A stretch of DNA of 64,000 nt from Xanthomonas vesicatoria ATCC 35937 (GTDB lineage: Bacteria; Pseudomonadota; Gammaproteobacteria; Xanthomonadales; Xanthomonadaceae). Location of the stretch: NCBI RefSeq assembly GCF_001908725.1, contig NZ_CP018725.1:1736001-1800000 (forward strand), written 5' to 3'. This document shows positions 1 to 9,340 of this stretch, piece after piece. The notes under the pieces are model-generated. The model ran no database searches, was not told the DNA's origin, and was given only the letters and a program-made list of their open reading frames with translations. Each line of letters starts with the position of its first letter. The first letter of the stretch is position 1. The position numbers were made by a program, and so were the translations under genes.

Positions 1-1
1 C

Positions 2-259
2 GGCCTGCAATTGCTGGGGCTGACCACCGACCGGCTCAATTACTACCTGCAGCCGGTCAAGTCGCTGGACTTCAGCGCCACCTATCACCTGCCGCACCAT
101 GTGGACGTGGGCGTGTCGGCAAAGAACCTGCTCAACGCCGCCACGTTCTACGAAACCCAGGGCAAGTCCGATGGCTACATGGCCTACGATCCCGGCGCCG
201 ATGGCGCGTATGTGCAGACCGGGCGGGTGTACCTGCTGACAGTGGGCTATACCTACTGA
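2..259 (+). CDS. TonB-dependent receptor, C-terminal end (5' part outside window)
   Basis: Only the last 85 or so codons are present; the reading frame is open from the left edge and stops with TGA at 257-259. The residues alternate in the way of outer-membrane beta strands, include a VSAKNLLNAATFY segment resembling the conserved NLF/NLLD near the end of TonB-dependent receptors, and finish with VGYTY, an aromatic C-terminal residue as required for outer-membrane barrel insertion by the Bam complex. The substrate cannot be told from this fragment. A lone porin of another class would also end in an aromatic residue, but the NLLN segment favours the TonB receptor reading. Confidence 0.75.
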   Translation, partial: GLQLLGLTTDRLNYYLQPVKSLDFSATYHLPHHVDVGVSAKNLLNAATFYETQGKSDGYMAYDPGADGAYVQTGRVYLLTVGYTY

Positions 260-383
260 CCAACAGGCCACTGCAGTAGGCAACCAAGTGGGTGCTCTCG
301 CACGGGGGCGCACCAGTCACCGGCCGATTGTCTGCGCGTGACGCAGGCGATCGGTCTCCGATCAATGGTGCGAGGTCTCACAA

Positions 384-433
384 GCGAACCTGCACGACAC
401 CACGGGCAACGCGGCGGTGTCGTGCAGGTTCGC
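384..433. other. Perfect 18-bp inverted repeat with 14-nt loop (strong hairpin)
   Basis: Arms lie at 384-401 (GCGAACCTGCACGACACC) and 416-433, with no mismatch and a 14-base GC-rich loop. It sits in the 288-bp gap between the TonB receptor end and the L,D-transpeptidase start. There is no T-run after either arm, so it is not a standard rho-independent terminator; it may block readthrough, shape the leader of the downstream mRNA or be a remnant of a mobile repeat. Confidence 0.7.
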
Positions 434-547
434 GCAACCGATTACCGCAGCGCCATCGCGCCTCAGTCAGTCCGGGTGCAGCCATTTCACGCAGCAAACG
501 CAGGCAGCTGCGGCACTGTGCGCGCTTGCCTCTTTGCGGACCTGCAC

Positions 548-1534
548 ATGCCCCCTCGCTCTTACGCTCGCGTCTGTCTGCTCGCTCTGTCGTTGAGCGC
601 TTCGCTGTCTGCGCTAGCACAGGCACCGCAACCCGCGCCTGCTGCTGCACCTGCACCGACGGCGACGCCTGCCGCAAAGACCGTCGCCACCGGCGCACGC
701 TCGGATCTGCACGCGCAGGTGCTGCTGGACCGCGCGCATTTTTCGCCGGGCCAGATCGATGGCGAACGTGGCTCGAATCAAAAGCGCGCCGTCTCCGGGT
801 TCCAGGCTGCGCACAACATCAAGGTGACCGGCGAACTGGATGACGCGACCTGGCAGGCGTTGCAGGCCGACAGCACGCCGGCGCTGGTGCAATACACGCT
901 GACCGACGCCGATGTTGCAGGGCCGTTCCAGCCGATTCCCAAGGGCCCGGCAGAGCAGGCCAAACTGCCCTCGCTTGGCTACACATCGGTGGATGAATCG
1001 CTGGGCGAGCGCTTCCATGCCGACCCGGCGCTGCTGCGCCAGCTCAACCCCGGCGTGGATCTGGGCAAGGCTGGTGGCGTGATCCAGGTGCCCAACGTCG
1101 ACGGCGTGGCGCCGCTGGCCAAACCGGCCAAGCTGGTCGTGGACAAATCCGAGTCGACGCTGCGCCTGTTCGACGCCGACGGCAAGGTGTACGCGCAGTT
1201 CCCGGTGTCGTCGGGCAGCAAGCACGATCCGTTGCCGATCGGCCGCTGGAAGATCCTGGGCATCTCGCGCGACCCCGTGTTCAAGTACAACCCCAAGCTG
1301 TTCTGGGACGCGAAAAAGGGCGATCAAAAAGCCACGTTGCCGTCTGGCCCGAATAATCCGGTTGGCCGTGTGTGGATCGACTTGTCCAAGCCGCATTACG
1401 GCTTGCACGGTACGCCGGAGCCCGGCCATGTCGGCAAGACCGAATCGCATGGGTGCGTGCGTCTGACCAACTGGGACGTGGTCAATCTGGCCAGCGTGGT
1501 CGGCCCGTCGGTCCCGGTGGTGATGCAGGAGTAA
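548..1534 (+). CDS. L,D-transpeptidase (YkuD domain), secreted
   Basis: A 328-residue cell-wall enzyme that should form 3-3 cross-links in peptidoglycan or attach proteins to it. Residues 1-25 are a signal peptide (basic MPPRSYAR, hydrophobic core, ALA-Q end), followed by an Ala/Pro linker, a peptidoglycan-binding-like helical region at about 50-100, a LysM-like stretch, and the YkuD domain at about 195-326. The catalytic motif is visible: HGTP at 287 and SHGCVR with Cys303. The ATG at 548 is chosen because it puts the signal peptide at the N terminus; the frame is open further upstream to 338 but that extension has no secretion signal. The M23 peptidase gene follows after 2 bases, so the two are probably cotranscribed and act together on the wall. 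Confidence 0.88.
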   Translation: MPPRSYARVCLLALSLSASLSALAQAPQPAPAAAPAPTATPAAKTVATGARSDLHAQVLLDRAHFSPGQIDGERGSNQKRAVSGFQAAHNIKVTGELDDATWQALQADSTPALVQYTLTDADVAGPFQPIPKGPAEQAKLPSLGYTSVDESLGERFHADPALLRQLNPGVDLGKAGGVIQVPNVDGVAPLAKPAKLVVDKSESTLRLFDADGKVYAQFPVSSGSKHDPLPIGRWKILGISRDPVFKYNPKLFWDAKKGDQKATLPSGPNNPVGRVWIDLSKPHYGLHGTPEPGHVGKTESHGCVRLTNWDVVNLASVVGPSVPVVMQE

Positions 1535-1536
1535 GC

Positions 1537-2250
1537 ATGAAACTGCTGATGATTCTGGTCGCAGGCGTGGCGATCGGGGCGAGCGGCTATTGGTGGCTGG
1601 AACGCGGCGCGCCGGAGGCAACGGTCACGCCGTCGGCCAGTGCGTCGATGGTGACTGCACCACCCACCAGCCAGACAGCCGCCGCAGTGCCCGCTGCACA
1701 ATCTGCCGCATCGCTGCCAGCCGCTGCATCAGTGGCAGAGTCGAGTCCGGCAGCACCTTCAGCCGCACCGCCTGTGGCTGCCGCGGCAGCCGATATGGCA
1801 TCGGCGGGCACAGGCCTGCTGATCCCGGTGCAGGGCATCGACCGCAGCAAGTTGCAGGACACCTTTACCGATGCACGCAGCGAAGGCCGCGTGCATGACG
1901 CCATCGACATCCTGGCGCCGGCCGGCACGCCCGTACTTGCCGTGGCAGACGGCACGGTCGAAAAACTGTTCGACAGCGAACGTGGCGGCCTGACCGTGTA
2001 CCAGTTCGAGCCAGGCGGCACGTACTGCTATTACTACGCGCATCTGGAACGCTACGCCGATGGCCTGGCCGAAAAACAATCCATCAAGCGTGGCCAGGTG
2101 ATCGGCTATGTGGGCAGCACCGGCAATGCCGATCCGGCCGCACCCCATCTGCACTTCGAGATCCATCGCCTGGGACCGGAAAAGCAGTGGTGGAAGGGCG
2201 AGGCCTTGAATCCCTATCCCGTCCTGCATGGCGATCAGCCGCTGCAGTAA
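1537..2250 (+). CDS. M23 family metallopeptidase (LytM/peptidoglycan endopeptidase type)
   Basis: A 237-residue membrane-anchored or secreted protein. An N-terminal hydrophobic segment ([20 protein letters not shown]) is followed by about 70 residues rich in Ala, Pro, Ser and Thr, then the M23 domain. Zinc ligands are recognisable in VHDAIDI (His and Asp) and in HLHFEI near residue 204; a GYVGSTGNA loop precedes the latter. Family members cut peptide bridges in peptidoglycan, or are inactive activators of amidases; here the ligand set looks complete, so activity is likely. It starts 2 bases after the L,D-transpeptidase stop. A 140-bp repeat with inverted ends begins on the base following its TAA. 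Confidence 0.85.
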   Translation: MKLLMILVAGVAIGASGYWWLERGAPEATVTPSASASMVTAPPTSQTAAAVPAAQSAASLPAAASVAESSPAAPSAAPPVAAAAADMASAGTGLLIPVQGIDRSKLQDTFTDARSEGRVHDAIDILAPAGTPVLAVADGTVEKLFDSERGGLTVYQFEPGGTYCYYYAHLERYADGLAEKQSIKRGQVIGYVGSTGNADPAAPHLHFEIHRLGPEKQWWKGEALNPYPVLHGDQPLQ

Positions 2251-2390
2251 GAGCGGCTAGCAAGCCGTAGCGAGCATTCGCAGGTAGGTAAGGGCGGCGC
2301 GCAGGAACCGGAGTGGAGGGGTGATCCATGCCGCACCGGGCATCCACCGCGCCCGCCTGACCGTGAGCGCAGGAGCTTTGTTAGCTGCTC
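2251..2390 (+). repeat. MITE-like repeat with imperfect terminal inverted repeats, copy 1
   Basis: The left end is 2251-2264 (GAGCGGCTAGCAAG) and the right end 2376-2390, whose complement reads GAGCAGCTAACAAAG, so the ends are imperfect inverted repeats. The body is clearly related to 43693-43829: both, read away from the neighbouring gene's stop codon, contain GCGGCTA-CAAG, GCGAGCA, GGCGGCGCG and CATGCCGCACCG in the same order. The element starts on the first base after the M23 peptidase TAA. No coding capacity is seen. Confidence 0.7.
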
Positions 2391-2465
2391 GAAGGCAACG
2401 CCGCAGCACGCGTCACATATAGGCAGCGCGATGCGAAGCGCTCGGGGCGCTGCAACGACTTGCAA

Positions 2466-2493
2466 GCGGCGATGCGTCGAGTCGCATCGCCGC
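2466..2493. terminator. 11-bp hairpin between convergent genes, possible terminator
   Basis: Arms 2466-2476 (GCGGCGATGCG) and 2483-2493 pair perfectly around a 6-base loop, 18 bases from the end of the minus-strand SDR gene and downstream of the M23 peptidase. There is no T-tract on either strand, so termination would have to be of a non-standard kind; the position between convergent genes is the main argument. Confidence 0.4.
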
Positions 2494-2511
2494 ACTGCCT
2501 GACAGATCAGA

Positions 2512-3276
2512 TCAGATCAACATCCCGCCCGAGACCTCGATGCGCTGCGCATTGATCCATCCGGTACCGGGTGCGAGCAACGCCGCCACCACCGGGCCGA
2601 TGTCGTCCGGCAGCCCAGGCCGGCCCAGTGCAGTGACCGAGGACACCATCGCGTTGACCTGCGCGTTGTCGCGGACGCTGCCGCCATTGAAGTCGGTTTC
2701 GATAGCGCCCGGCGCCAGCGTATTTGCACGAATGCCGCGCGCGCCCAATTCCTTTGCAAGATAGCGGGTGAACACTTCCACCCCACCCTTCATCATCGCG
2801 TAGGCAGACGCACCTGGCAGCGCGAACCGCGCCAGCCCGCTCGACACATTGAGGATGCGCCCGCCATCGGCGATCAGCGGCAGCAACGCCTGCGTCAGGA
2901 AATACGGCCCCTTGAGATGGATATCGACCAGCGCATCGAACTGCGCAGGCGTGGTCTCGGCAATGGCTGCATGCAATCCAGTGCCGGCGTTATTGACCAG
3001 CGCATCGAACTGCGTGCGTCCCCAACCGGCAAGGACGTCCTTCAGCTGCGCAGCGAACGCGCTGAAGGTATCGGTCCGCGCAACATCCAGCGGCAACGCC
3101 TGCGCGCGACGGCCCAGCGTCTGGATCTCGGCCACTACGGTGGCGGCTTCATCGGCCTGGCTGCGGTAGGTCAGCACGATATCGTTGCCTGCGGCAGCTA
3201 GCGCAAGCGCAGCATTGCGGCCCAGGCCGCGGCTGCCGCCGGTGATCAAGGTGATGGGTGTGGTGGTGGTCGACAT
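2512..3276 (-). CDS. SDR family oxidoreductase
   Basis: A 254-residue short-chain dehydrogenase/reductase with one Rossmann domain. The NADP(H)-type TGGSRGLG glycine motif is at about 11-18, NNAGTG about one third along, then the catalytic Ser in NVSSGLA and the YAMMK Tyr-x-x-x-Lys. The end (GLPDDIGPVVAALLAPGTGWINAQ...VSGGMLI) is typical of the family. The ATG at 3276 has GGAG 7 bases upstream; a GTG at 3282 is possible but lacks that spacing. The gene diverges from a LysR regulator 99 bp away, the usual arrangement in which the regulator controls the oxidoreductase. The substrate is unknown. Confidence 0.85.
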   Translation of the reverse strand: MSTTTTPITLITGGSRGLGRNAALALAAAGNDIVLTYRSQADEAATVVAEIQTLGRRAQALPLDVARTDTFSAFAAQLKDVLAGWGRTQFDALVNNAGTGLHAAIAETTPAQFDALVDIHLKGPYFLTQALLPLIADGGRILNVSSGLARFALPGASAYAMMKGGVEVFTRYLAKELGARGIRANTLAPGAIETDFNGGSVRDNAQVNAMVSSVTALGRPGLPDDIGPVVAALLAPGTGWINAQRIEVSGGMLI

Positions 3277-3375
3277 CGGCACGCTCCGTAGTAGGTGCCG
3301 CCCAGGCTATTGCGCTTGCTGCGTGACATAAATCGGCTCACGCTGATTGCACCGTTCAAGATAATCGACCAATCG

Positions 3376-4287
3376 ATGGACACCATGGAATCGTTGCGCG
3401 CCTTCCTGCGCGTGGCCGAGCTGGGCAGTTTCACCCGTGCCGCCGAGACGCTTGGCCTGCCCAAGGCCAGCGTCTCGACCGCCGTGCAGCGGCTCGAGGC
3501 TTCTCTCGGCACCCAGCTCCTGCATCGCACCACACGGCGCGTGCAACTCACCGGCGACGGCGCGGCGTTCTATCAGCGCAGCCGCGACCTGCTCGACGAC
3601 ATGGACGAATTGCACAGCATGTTTCAGCGCGAACATGGGCAGCTGCGCGGTCGCCTGCGCGTGGACATGTCGGCTGGCATCGCGCGCAACTTCGTGATCC
3701 CCGCCTTGCCCGCGTTTCTGGCGCGGCACCCACAGCTGGAGGTAGAAATCAGCGGCACCGACCGCCGCGTGGATGTGGTGCGCGAGGGGTTCGACTGCGT
3801 GCTGCGTGTGGGCACGCTGGAAGACACCAGCCTGGTCGCACGTCCGCTGGGCGCGTTTCGCATCGTCAGCTGCGCCAGCGCCGAGTATCTTGCCCGCCGC
3901 GGCATGCCAACGTGCCTGGACGACCTGGCGCAACACGATCTGGTGCATTACGTGCCCACGCTGGGCCAGCGCTCGCCCGGCTTCGAGTATTACGACGGGC
4001 AGGCCTATCACTTGTTGCCGATGCGCGGCCCGGTGACGGTGAACAATGGCGACGGCTATCTCGCTGCCGCACTGGCGGGGCTGGGCATCATCCAGGCGCC
4101 AGCCAGCCCGTTACGCCCATACCTGGACAGCGGGGCACTGATCGAAGTGCTGGCCGAGCTGGCACCCGAGCCGATGCCGGTGACCCTGCTCCACGCGCAA
4201 CGCCGGCATCTGCCGCAACGCGTGCGCGCCTTCATGGACTGGGTGGCCGGCGTGATGGCACCGCACCTGCAGCCGCTATTGCAATAA
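3376..4287 (+). CDS. LysR family transcriptional regulator
   Basis: A 303-residue regulator with an N-terminal winged helix-turn-helix (ESLRAFLRVAELGSFTRAAE, then PKASVSTAVQRLE) and a substrate-binding domain from about residue 90 to the end. The HTH belongs to the class with MESLRAFxxV starts that commonly control neighbouring oxidoreductases. The ATG at 3376 gives the standard LysR length; an ATG three codons later (MESL) is equally plausible. It is divergent from the SDR gene, which is the likely target. Nothing in the sequence identifies the inducer. Confidence 0.87.
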   Translation: MDTMESLRAFLRVAELGSFTRAAETLGLPKASVSTAVQRLEASLGTQLLHRTTRRVQLTGDGAAFYQRSRDLLDDMDELHSMFQREHGQLRGRLRVDMSAGIARNFVIPALPAFLARHPQLEVEISGTDRRVDVVREGFDCVLRVGTLEDTSLVARPLGAFRIVSCASAEYLARRGMPTCLDDLAQHDLVHYVPTLGQRSPGFEYYDGQAYHLLPMRGPVTVNNGDGYLAAALAGLGIIQAPASPLRPYLDSGALIEVLAELAPEPMPVTLLHAQRRHLPQRVRAFMDWVAGVMAPHLQPLLQ

Positions 4288-4536
4288 GCATCATGCACAT
4301 CGGTGCAGCCTGCTGCGCGTCCCATCAGGTCATGCAGCAGGTGTCGACATTCCGGTTTTACAGCGCACACGCGGCGTCGTTAACGGCCGAGGCGTCTTGC
4401 GGCCGTTATTCCAACGAAGAAGTACCTTGTTTCGAAGCGGCAAAACTGATGCACGTGAGATGCAGTGATCCCGCATCGGCGCAACTGACGCCCTTTCTGC
4501 ACGATAGTTGCAAGCCACTGCAAGTCGAGCGCACAT
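4288..4536. other. Intergenic stretch, nothing recognised
   Basis: Together with the terminator to its right this makes a 333-bp gap between the convergent LysR gene and the siderophore receptor gene. It contains short open frames on both strands with no recognisable start region or family features. I see no RNA gene. Confidence 0.5.
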
Positions 4537-4567
4537 AAAAAAGCACAGGCCTCTTCTGCAAGATGCC
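4537..4567 (-). terminator. Rho-independent terminator of the siderophore receptor gene
   Basis: Read on the minus strand, GCACAGGC and GCCTGTGC pair as an 8-bp stem around a 14-base loop and are followed by TTTTTT. It lies about 50 bases beyond the receptor stop codon. Confidence 0.85.
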
Positions 4568-4620
4568 TGTGCCATGTATCAACCACACCGAGCCTGACGA
4601 ACGCCCGATAGCGTCCGGAA

Positions 4621-6804
4621 TCAGAACGCGTAGTTGAAGGTCAGCATGCCGTTGCGCGACGCGCCCCAGGCACCGTAACCGCCGTTGAACTGCGCGTAGT
4701 AGCGCTTGTCGAGCAGGTTGTCGACGTTGAGTTGCACCGAGAACTGCGGCGACAGACGGTAGCGGGCGAATGCACTGACCAGTGCGTAGGCACTCTGCTG
4801 GAACGTGCCGTACACCGGGTCCACGTAGTACGACCGGTTCTGCCAGTTGACGCCGCCACCCACGGTCAGGTCGCTCCACGCACCTTGCGGGGTGTAGCTA
4901 TTGAACAGTTTGAGGGTGGTGCGCGGCAGATGCGTATTGATCGAAGTGCCGCTGTCGTCGCGTGCGGTGTAGTGCGACGCACCGAAGGTGGCATTCCAGC
5001 CCTGGGTCAGGCGCCCGGACACCTCGAAATCGAAGCCTTCGCTGACCACACCGTTGGCGGCTTGATAAGCGTCCTCGGAGGTACCTGGAACGAAACCACC
5101 GGTGCGTACGCCCAGGTTGTCCTGCTCGATGCGGAACAAGGCAAGCGAAGCATTGAGCTGATCATCGAACCACGCGGCCTTGACGCCCGCTTCGTAGCCC
5201 TTTCCGCTCAACGGGTCCAGGTAGCCGCCATTGGCATCGCGCAAGGTCTGCGGGTTGAAGATTTCGGTGTAGCTGACGTAGGTCGACCACACGTCGTCGA
5301 TGTCGTAGACCAGGCCGGCGTACGGGGTGACTTCGGTCTGGCTATCGGAGAACGGTACTAGCCCCTGCGCCGCATCGAAGTTGCCGCCATCGATCTGCCA
5401 ATCGGTATAGCGCGCGCCCACCAGCAATGTCAGCGGATCGGCCAGCGAGAAGCGTGCAGCCACGTAAGCGGCCTTCTGCTTGATGGTGCCTTCGCTCTGC
5501 ACCGTGCGCGGGCTCCAGTTGGGCTCCGGATACGCGCCATTCCAGCCGAAGTAGCTGTCCAGCGGCGCCGGGAAATCGAAGGTGCCGTTGTTGACGTACT
5601 CGCGGCGGTTGTAGCTGGCGCCGGCCACCAGGTGATGCTCGCGCCCGAACAGCTGGAACGGGCCTTCCGCATAGACATCGGCGCCATCGGCCTTGCGCTC
5701 GGTCTGGTAGTTGCCCGAATACGGCACCACGCCGCCGCCGGTGGCGCGATCGAAACCGAAGATCGTATAGAACGGATAGAACAGGTGGTTGGATGCCTCG
5801 GTCTTTTCGTGGCTCACATTGGCCTTGAGCATCCAGCCGCTGTCAAAGCTCTGCTGCAGACTGGCGAAGGTACGCTGCAGACGCGTATCCCAGAACGTCC
5901 AGTCGGCGGCCGGATTGAACGAACGGTCGTAGTTGGTCCGGGTGCCATCGCTGAAGAACAGCGGGAAGCCGCCCCAGGTGACGTCGTCCGATTCCTTCTT
6001 CTGGTATTCGTAACCCACGCTCAGCAAGGTGCTGTCGGTGAGGTCGGCATCGATGATGGCCGAGCCGATCTTCTTGCGCAGGTTGTAGCGATCCATGTCC
6101 GATTCGCCGTCCTGATACACGCCGACCACACGTGCGCGCACGGTGCCTTCAGGGCTCAGCGGCACGGTGACATCGGCCACGCTGCGGGTCTTGTTGAAGT
6201 CGCCGCCACCCACCGACACGGTGCCGGTGAAGTCGCGGCTCACTGCGTGCTTGCGCACCAGATTGATCGACGCCGACGGGTTGCCCGAGCCGGTTAGCAG
6301 GCCGGTCGCACCACGCACCACTTCCACGCGGTCGTACAACGCTACGTCCAGCGCCGAATCGCCATAGCTCCAGGCCTGCTCCATGTACGCCGGGATGCCG
6401 TCGAACTGGTAGTTGTCGATGTAGAAACCACGCGCATAGAACTCCAGCCGCTCGCTGTCGCTCTGCGCGACCGAAATGCCGGAGACGTTGTTGAGCACGT
6501 CGGTGATGCTTTGCAGGTTCTGGTCGTCCATGCGCTCGCGCGTGACCACCGTGACCGACTGCGGGATCTCGCGCAGCGACAGGTTCATGCGCGTGCCGGC
6601 GGTGGTCTTGTCCACCGTATACCCCTTGACCTGCTCGCCCTGCACGTTGAGCCGGTCCAGCGTGGTGACTTCGGCGTCGCCGGCCGGCGTTTCTGCCATC
6701 ACCTGCCCTGCGGACAACGTGCACAGCGCGGCGAACACCGCATGCGACAGCGCGCGCGGACGCAGCGCGATGGGAAGAAGACGCATTACGGTAGGACGAT
6801 TCAT
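4621..6804 (-). CDS. TonB-dependent siderophore receptor
   Basis: A 727-residue outer-membrane receptor of the ferric-siderophore group (FhuE/FpvA-like). A signal peptide runs to about residue 37 (SAGQVMA-ET). The plug domain follows, with LREIPQSVTVVTRERM and DVLNNVSGISV, and then the beta barrel, closing with GMLTFNYAF, an aromatic last residue. The extracellular loops contain the usual Tyr/Asn/Gly-rich stretches. The ATG at 6804 is chosen because it leads directly into the signal sequence; an ATG six codons later is an alternative. A Fur-box-like site lies about 100 bases upstream, and a terminator follows, so it is probably an iron-repressed single-gene transcript. The actual siderophore cannot be inferred. 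Confidence 0.9.
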   Translation of the reverse strand: MNRPTVMRLLPIALRPRALSHAVFAALCTLSAGQVMAETPAGDAEVTTLDRLNVQGEQVKGYTVDKTTAGTRMNLSLREIPQSVTVVTRERMDDQNLQSITDVLNNVSGISVAQSDSERLEFYARGFYIDNYQFDGIPAYMEQAWSYGDSALDVALYDRVEVVRGATGLLTGSGNPSASINLVRKHAVSRDFTGTVSVGGGDFNKTRSVADVTVPLSPEGTVRARVVGVYQDGESDMDRYNLRKKIGSAIIDADLTDSTLLSVGYEYQKKESDDVTWGGFPLFFSDGTRTNYDRSFNPAADWTFWDTRLQRTFASLQQSFDSGWMLKANVSHEKTEASNHLFYPFYTIFGFDRATGGGVVPYSGNYQTERKADGADVYAEGPFQLFGREHHLVAGASYNRREYVNNGTFDFPAPLDSYFGWNGAYPEPNWSPRTVQSEGTIKQKAAYVAARFSLADPLTLLVGARYTDWQIDGGNFDAAQGLVPFSDSQTEVTPYAGLVYDIDDVWSTYVSYTEIFNPQTLRDANGGYLDPLSGKGYEAGVKAAWFDDQLNASLALFRIEQDNLGVRTGGFVPGTSEDAYQAANGVVSEGFDFEVSGRLTQGWNATFGASHYTARDDSGTSINTHLPRTTLKLFNSYTPQGAWSDLTVGGGVNWQNRSYYVDPVYGTFQQSAYALVSAFARYRLSPQFSVQLNVDNLLDKRYYAQFNGGYGAWGASRNGMLTFNYAF

Positions 6805-6901
6805 CACAGCTCCGGCACAGACAGTCGAGGGCAAGCCGCCACGTGGAGGCGGCGGCAAACAGGGGAGGACACGCCGCGAGACTGCGGCAGCGCACCATTT
6901 T

Positions 6902-6920
6902 AATGGGAATGATTCACATT
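6902..6920 (-). promoter_or_regulatory. Fur-box-like operator
   Basis: The minus strand reads AATGTGAATCATTCCCATT, which agrees at 16 of 19 positions with the common variant AATGATAATCATTCTCATT. It stands upstream of a siderophore receptor gene in a short AT-rich patch, where ferric uptake regulator binding is expected. Confidence 0.7.
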
Positions 6921-7218
6921 TTAAATAGGCAATCTAAGGCCGCCGGCCAGCGAGTCCGGGGCAAGCGAACGCCACTGTAAGGTCTTACTTCTGCCGGGCA
7001 GGTGCGAAACGTCGGCACCGTTTGCCTGTGCAAAGCGTCAGCCTCCCTGCCGTTATCGCTACCGTTTGATGTGGCATGTCTGCAGCGATGTTCTGCAAAA
7101 CCGCAGATCCTGGCGACACGCACGCCGTACAGCGTCCATCATCGGCAAGGCGCGATTGGCAACATCACCTGGCGGCAACCCGCACTTCCGACGCATGCCA
7201 CCACGTTGCAGCCGCAAT
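6921..7218. other. Intergenic stretch between Fur site and tkt terminator
   Basis: About 300 bp with no coding frame that I can support. The part near 6921-6960 is AT-rich and probably belongs to the receptor promoter. No RNA gene is recognised in the remainder. Confidence 0.5.
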
Positions 7219-7247
7219 AAAAAACGCCGGCTTTCGCCGGCGTTTTT
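7219..7247 (-). terminator. Rho-independent terminator of tkt (bidirectional shape)
   Basis: AAAACGCCGGC and GCCGGCGTTTT pair around a short TTTC/GAAA loop, with T-runs on both strands. It lies 23 bases beyond the transketolase stop. Confidence 0.9.
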
Positions 7248-7269
7248 CGTCCGAAGCAACTCCGCGCCG

Positions 7270-9270
7270 TTACAGCGCCTTCGCTGCCTGCACCACGTGC
7301 TCGGCGGTGATCTTGAAGTACTCGTACAGCTGATCGGCCGGGGCCGAGGCGCCGAAGGTGTCGATACCGACCACATCGCCATCCAGGCCGACGTACTTGC
7401 GCCAGAAGCCGGTCACACCCGCTTCCACCGCCACGCGCTTGCGCACTGCATTGGGCAACACCGATTCGCGATACGCCGCATCCTGACGATCAAACACGTC
7501 GGTGGACGGCATCGACACCACGCGTGTCTTCAAGCCGGCCGCATCCAACGTCTTCTTGGCCTCCACCGCCAGGCCCACTTCCGAACCGGTACCGATCAGT
7601 ATCACATCGGGCGTGCCGCCTTCGGCATCGGCCAGCACGTAGCCACCGCGCTCGATCAGCTTGACCTGCTCGGCGCTGCGCGGCTGGTGCTGCAGATTCT
7701 GGCGGCTGAAGATCAGGCAGCTCGGGCCGTCCTTGCGAGTGATCGCAGCCTTCCAGCTCACTGCCGATTCCACCGCATCGCCCGGGCGCCACACATCGTT
7801 GTTGGGGATGTAGCGCAGCGAAGCCAAGTGCTCCACCGGCTGATGGGTCGGGCCGTCTTCGCCCAGGCCGATCGAGTCGTGCGTGTACACGTGGATGGCA
7901 TGTGCCGGGTTCAGCGCGCTCATGCGCACGCCGTTGCGGGCGTAATCACTGAACACCAGGAAGGTGGCATCGAACGGAATGAAGCCGCCATGCAGCGCTA
8001 GGCCGTTGGCAATGGCGGTCATGCCGAACTCGCGCACGCCGTAGTACACGTAGTTGGCATCCGGGTCATCGGTAGCCACCGACTTGCTGGCCTTCCACAA
8101 GGTCAGGTTGGAATGCGCCAGATCGGCCGAGCCGCCGATCAACTCGGGCAGCAACGGTGCGAAGGCTTCGATGGCCAGCTGCGAGGCCTTGCGCGAGGCG
8201 ATGGTCTGCCCGTCTTCCTGCGCCTTGGCGATGTAGGCATCGGCCTGGGCGATGAAGTCGGCCGGCAGCTCGGCGTGCGAGCGACGGGTCAGTTCGGCTG
8301 CTTCGGCCGCGTACTGCTTGCCGTACTTGTCGAACAACTGCTCCCACTCGGCCTGACGCAGCGTGCCGGTGCCGCCGGCGCGCCAGCCGGCGTAAATCTC
8401 TTCGGGAATCTCGAACGGGCCGTACGGCCACTCCAGCGCTTTGCGCGCGCCTTCCAGCTCTTCCTTGCCCAGCGGCGCGCCGTGCGAGGACTCCTTGCCG
8501 GCCTTGGTGGGCGCACCGAAGCCGATCTTGGTGCGGCAGCAGATCAGGGTCGGTTTGTCGCTGTTTTCCAGCGCCGCTTCGATCGCCGCCTTGATCTTGT
8601 CGGCATCGTGCCCGTCCACATCGCGGATCACGTGCCAGCCATAGGCCTCGAAACGCGCCGGGGTGTTGTCGCTGAACCAGCCGGCAGTGTTGCCGTCGAT
8701 GGAGATCTGGTTGTTGTCCCAGAACGCCACCAGCTTGCCCAGGCCCCAGGTACCGGCCAGCGAGGCGGCTTCGTGCGAGATGCCTTCCATCAGGCAGCCG
8801 TCGCCCATGAACACCCAGGTACGGTGGTCGACGATTTCCAGTTCAGGCCGGTTGTAGCGCTGCGCCAGCAACTTCTCGGCCAGCGCGAAGCCCACGGCAT
8901 TGGCAAAACCCTGCCCCAGCGGACCGGTGGTGGTTTCCACGCCGGGGGTTTCGCTGCGCTCGGGGTGGCCGGCGGTCTTGCTGTGCAACTGGCGGAACTG
9001 CTTGAGCTGCTCGATCGGCAGGTCGTAACCGGTTAGGTGCAGCAGCGCGTACTGCAGCATCGAGCCGTGGCCGTTGGACAGCACGAACCGGTCGCGGTTG
9101 AACCACTGCGGGTTGTTCGGGTTGTGCCGGAAATAATCGTTCCACAGCACTTCGGCGATGTCGGCCATGCCCATGGGCATACCGGGGTGGCCGGATTTGG
9201 CGGCTTCGACCGCATCTGCGGCGAGAAAACGGATGGCGTTGGCCAGCTGGCGGCGGGTGGGCTGGGTCAT
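7270..9270 (-). CDS. tkt: Transketolase
   Basis: A 666-residue full-length transketolase, a thiamine diphosphate enzyme that moves two-carbon units between sugar phosphates in the pentose phosphate pathway. The N terminus has the classic [20 protein letters not shown] and [17 protein letters not shown]; the diphosphate-binding motif starts at [30 protein letters not shown] in the second half marks the pyrimidine domain with its catalytic region. The C-terminal domain ends with [15 protein letters not shown]. The start (MTQPTRRQ) fits the family length exactly. It appears to be a single transcriptional unit: a terminator follows, and a 219-bp gap with repeats separates it from the next gene on the 5' side. 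Confidence 0.97.
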   Translation of the reverse strand: MTQPTRRQLANAIRFLAADAVEAAKSGHPGMPMGMADIAEVLWNDYFRHNPNNPQWFNRDRFVLSNGHGSMLQYALLHLTGYDLPIEQLKQFRQLHSKTAGHPERSETPGVETTTGPLGQGFANAVGFALAEKLLAQRYNRPELEIVDHRTWVFMGDGCLMEGISHEAASLAGTWGLGKLVAFWDNNQISIDGNTAGWFSDNTPARFEAYGWHVIRDVDGHDADKIKAAIEAALENSDKPTLICCRTKIGFGAPTKAGKESSHGAPLGKEELEGARKALEWPYGPFEIPEEIYAGWRAGGTGTLRQAEWEQLFDKYGKQYAAEAAELTRRSHAELPADFIAQADAYIAKAQEDGQTIASRKASQLAIEAFAPLLPELIGGSADLAHSNLTLWKASKSVATDDPDANYVYYGVREFGMTAIANGLALHGGFIPFDATFLVFSDYARNGVRMSALNPAHAIHVYTHDSIGLGEDGPTHQPVEHLASLRYIPNNDVWRPGDAVESAVSWKAAITRKDGPSCLIFSRQNLQHQPRSAEQVKLIERGGYVLADAEGGTPDVILIGTGSEVGLAVEAKKTLDAAGLKTRVVSMPSTDVFDRQDAAYRESVLPNAVRKRVAVEAGVTGFWRKYVGLDGDVVGIDTFGASAPADQLYEYFKITAEHVVQAAKAL

Positions 9271-9340
9271 GGGCGTCTATGGAAGCGGAGGGGAACACCG
9301 CTGGAAGCGGAGAGCCCTATTCTCCCATACAGCGCGTTAC

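Noticed and set aside
384..433. Hairpin as an integron attC site
   Set aside because: attC stems contain bulges and GTTRRRY core sites; this stem is perfect and has no such core.
2512..4287. SDR plus LysR as a biosynthetic or mobile gene pair
   Set aside because: Ordinary divergent regulator/oxidoreductase pair with normal composition.
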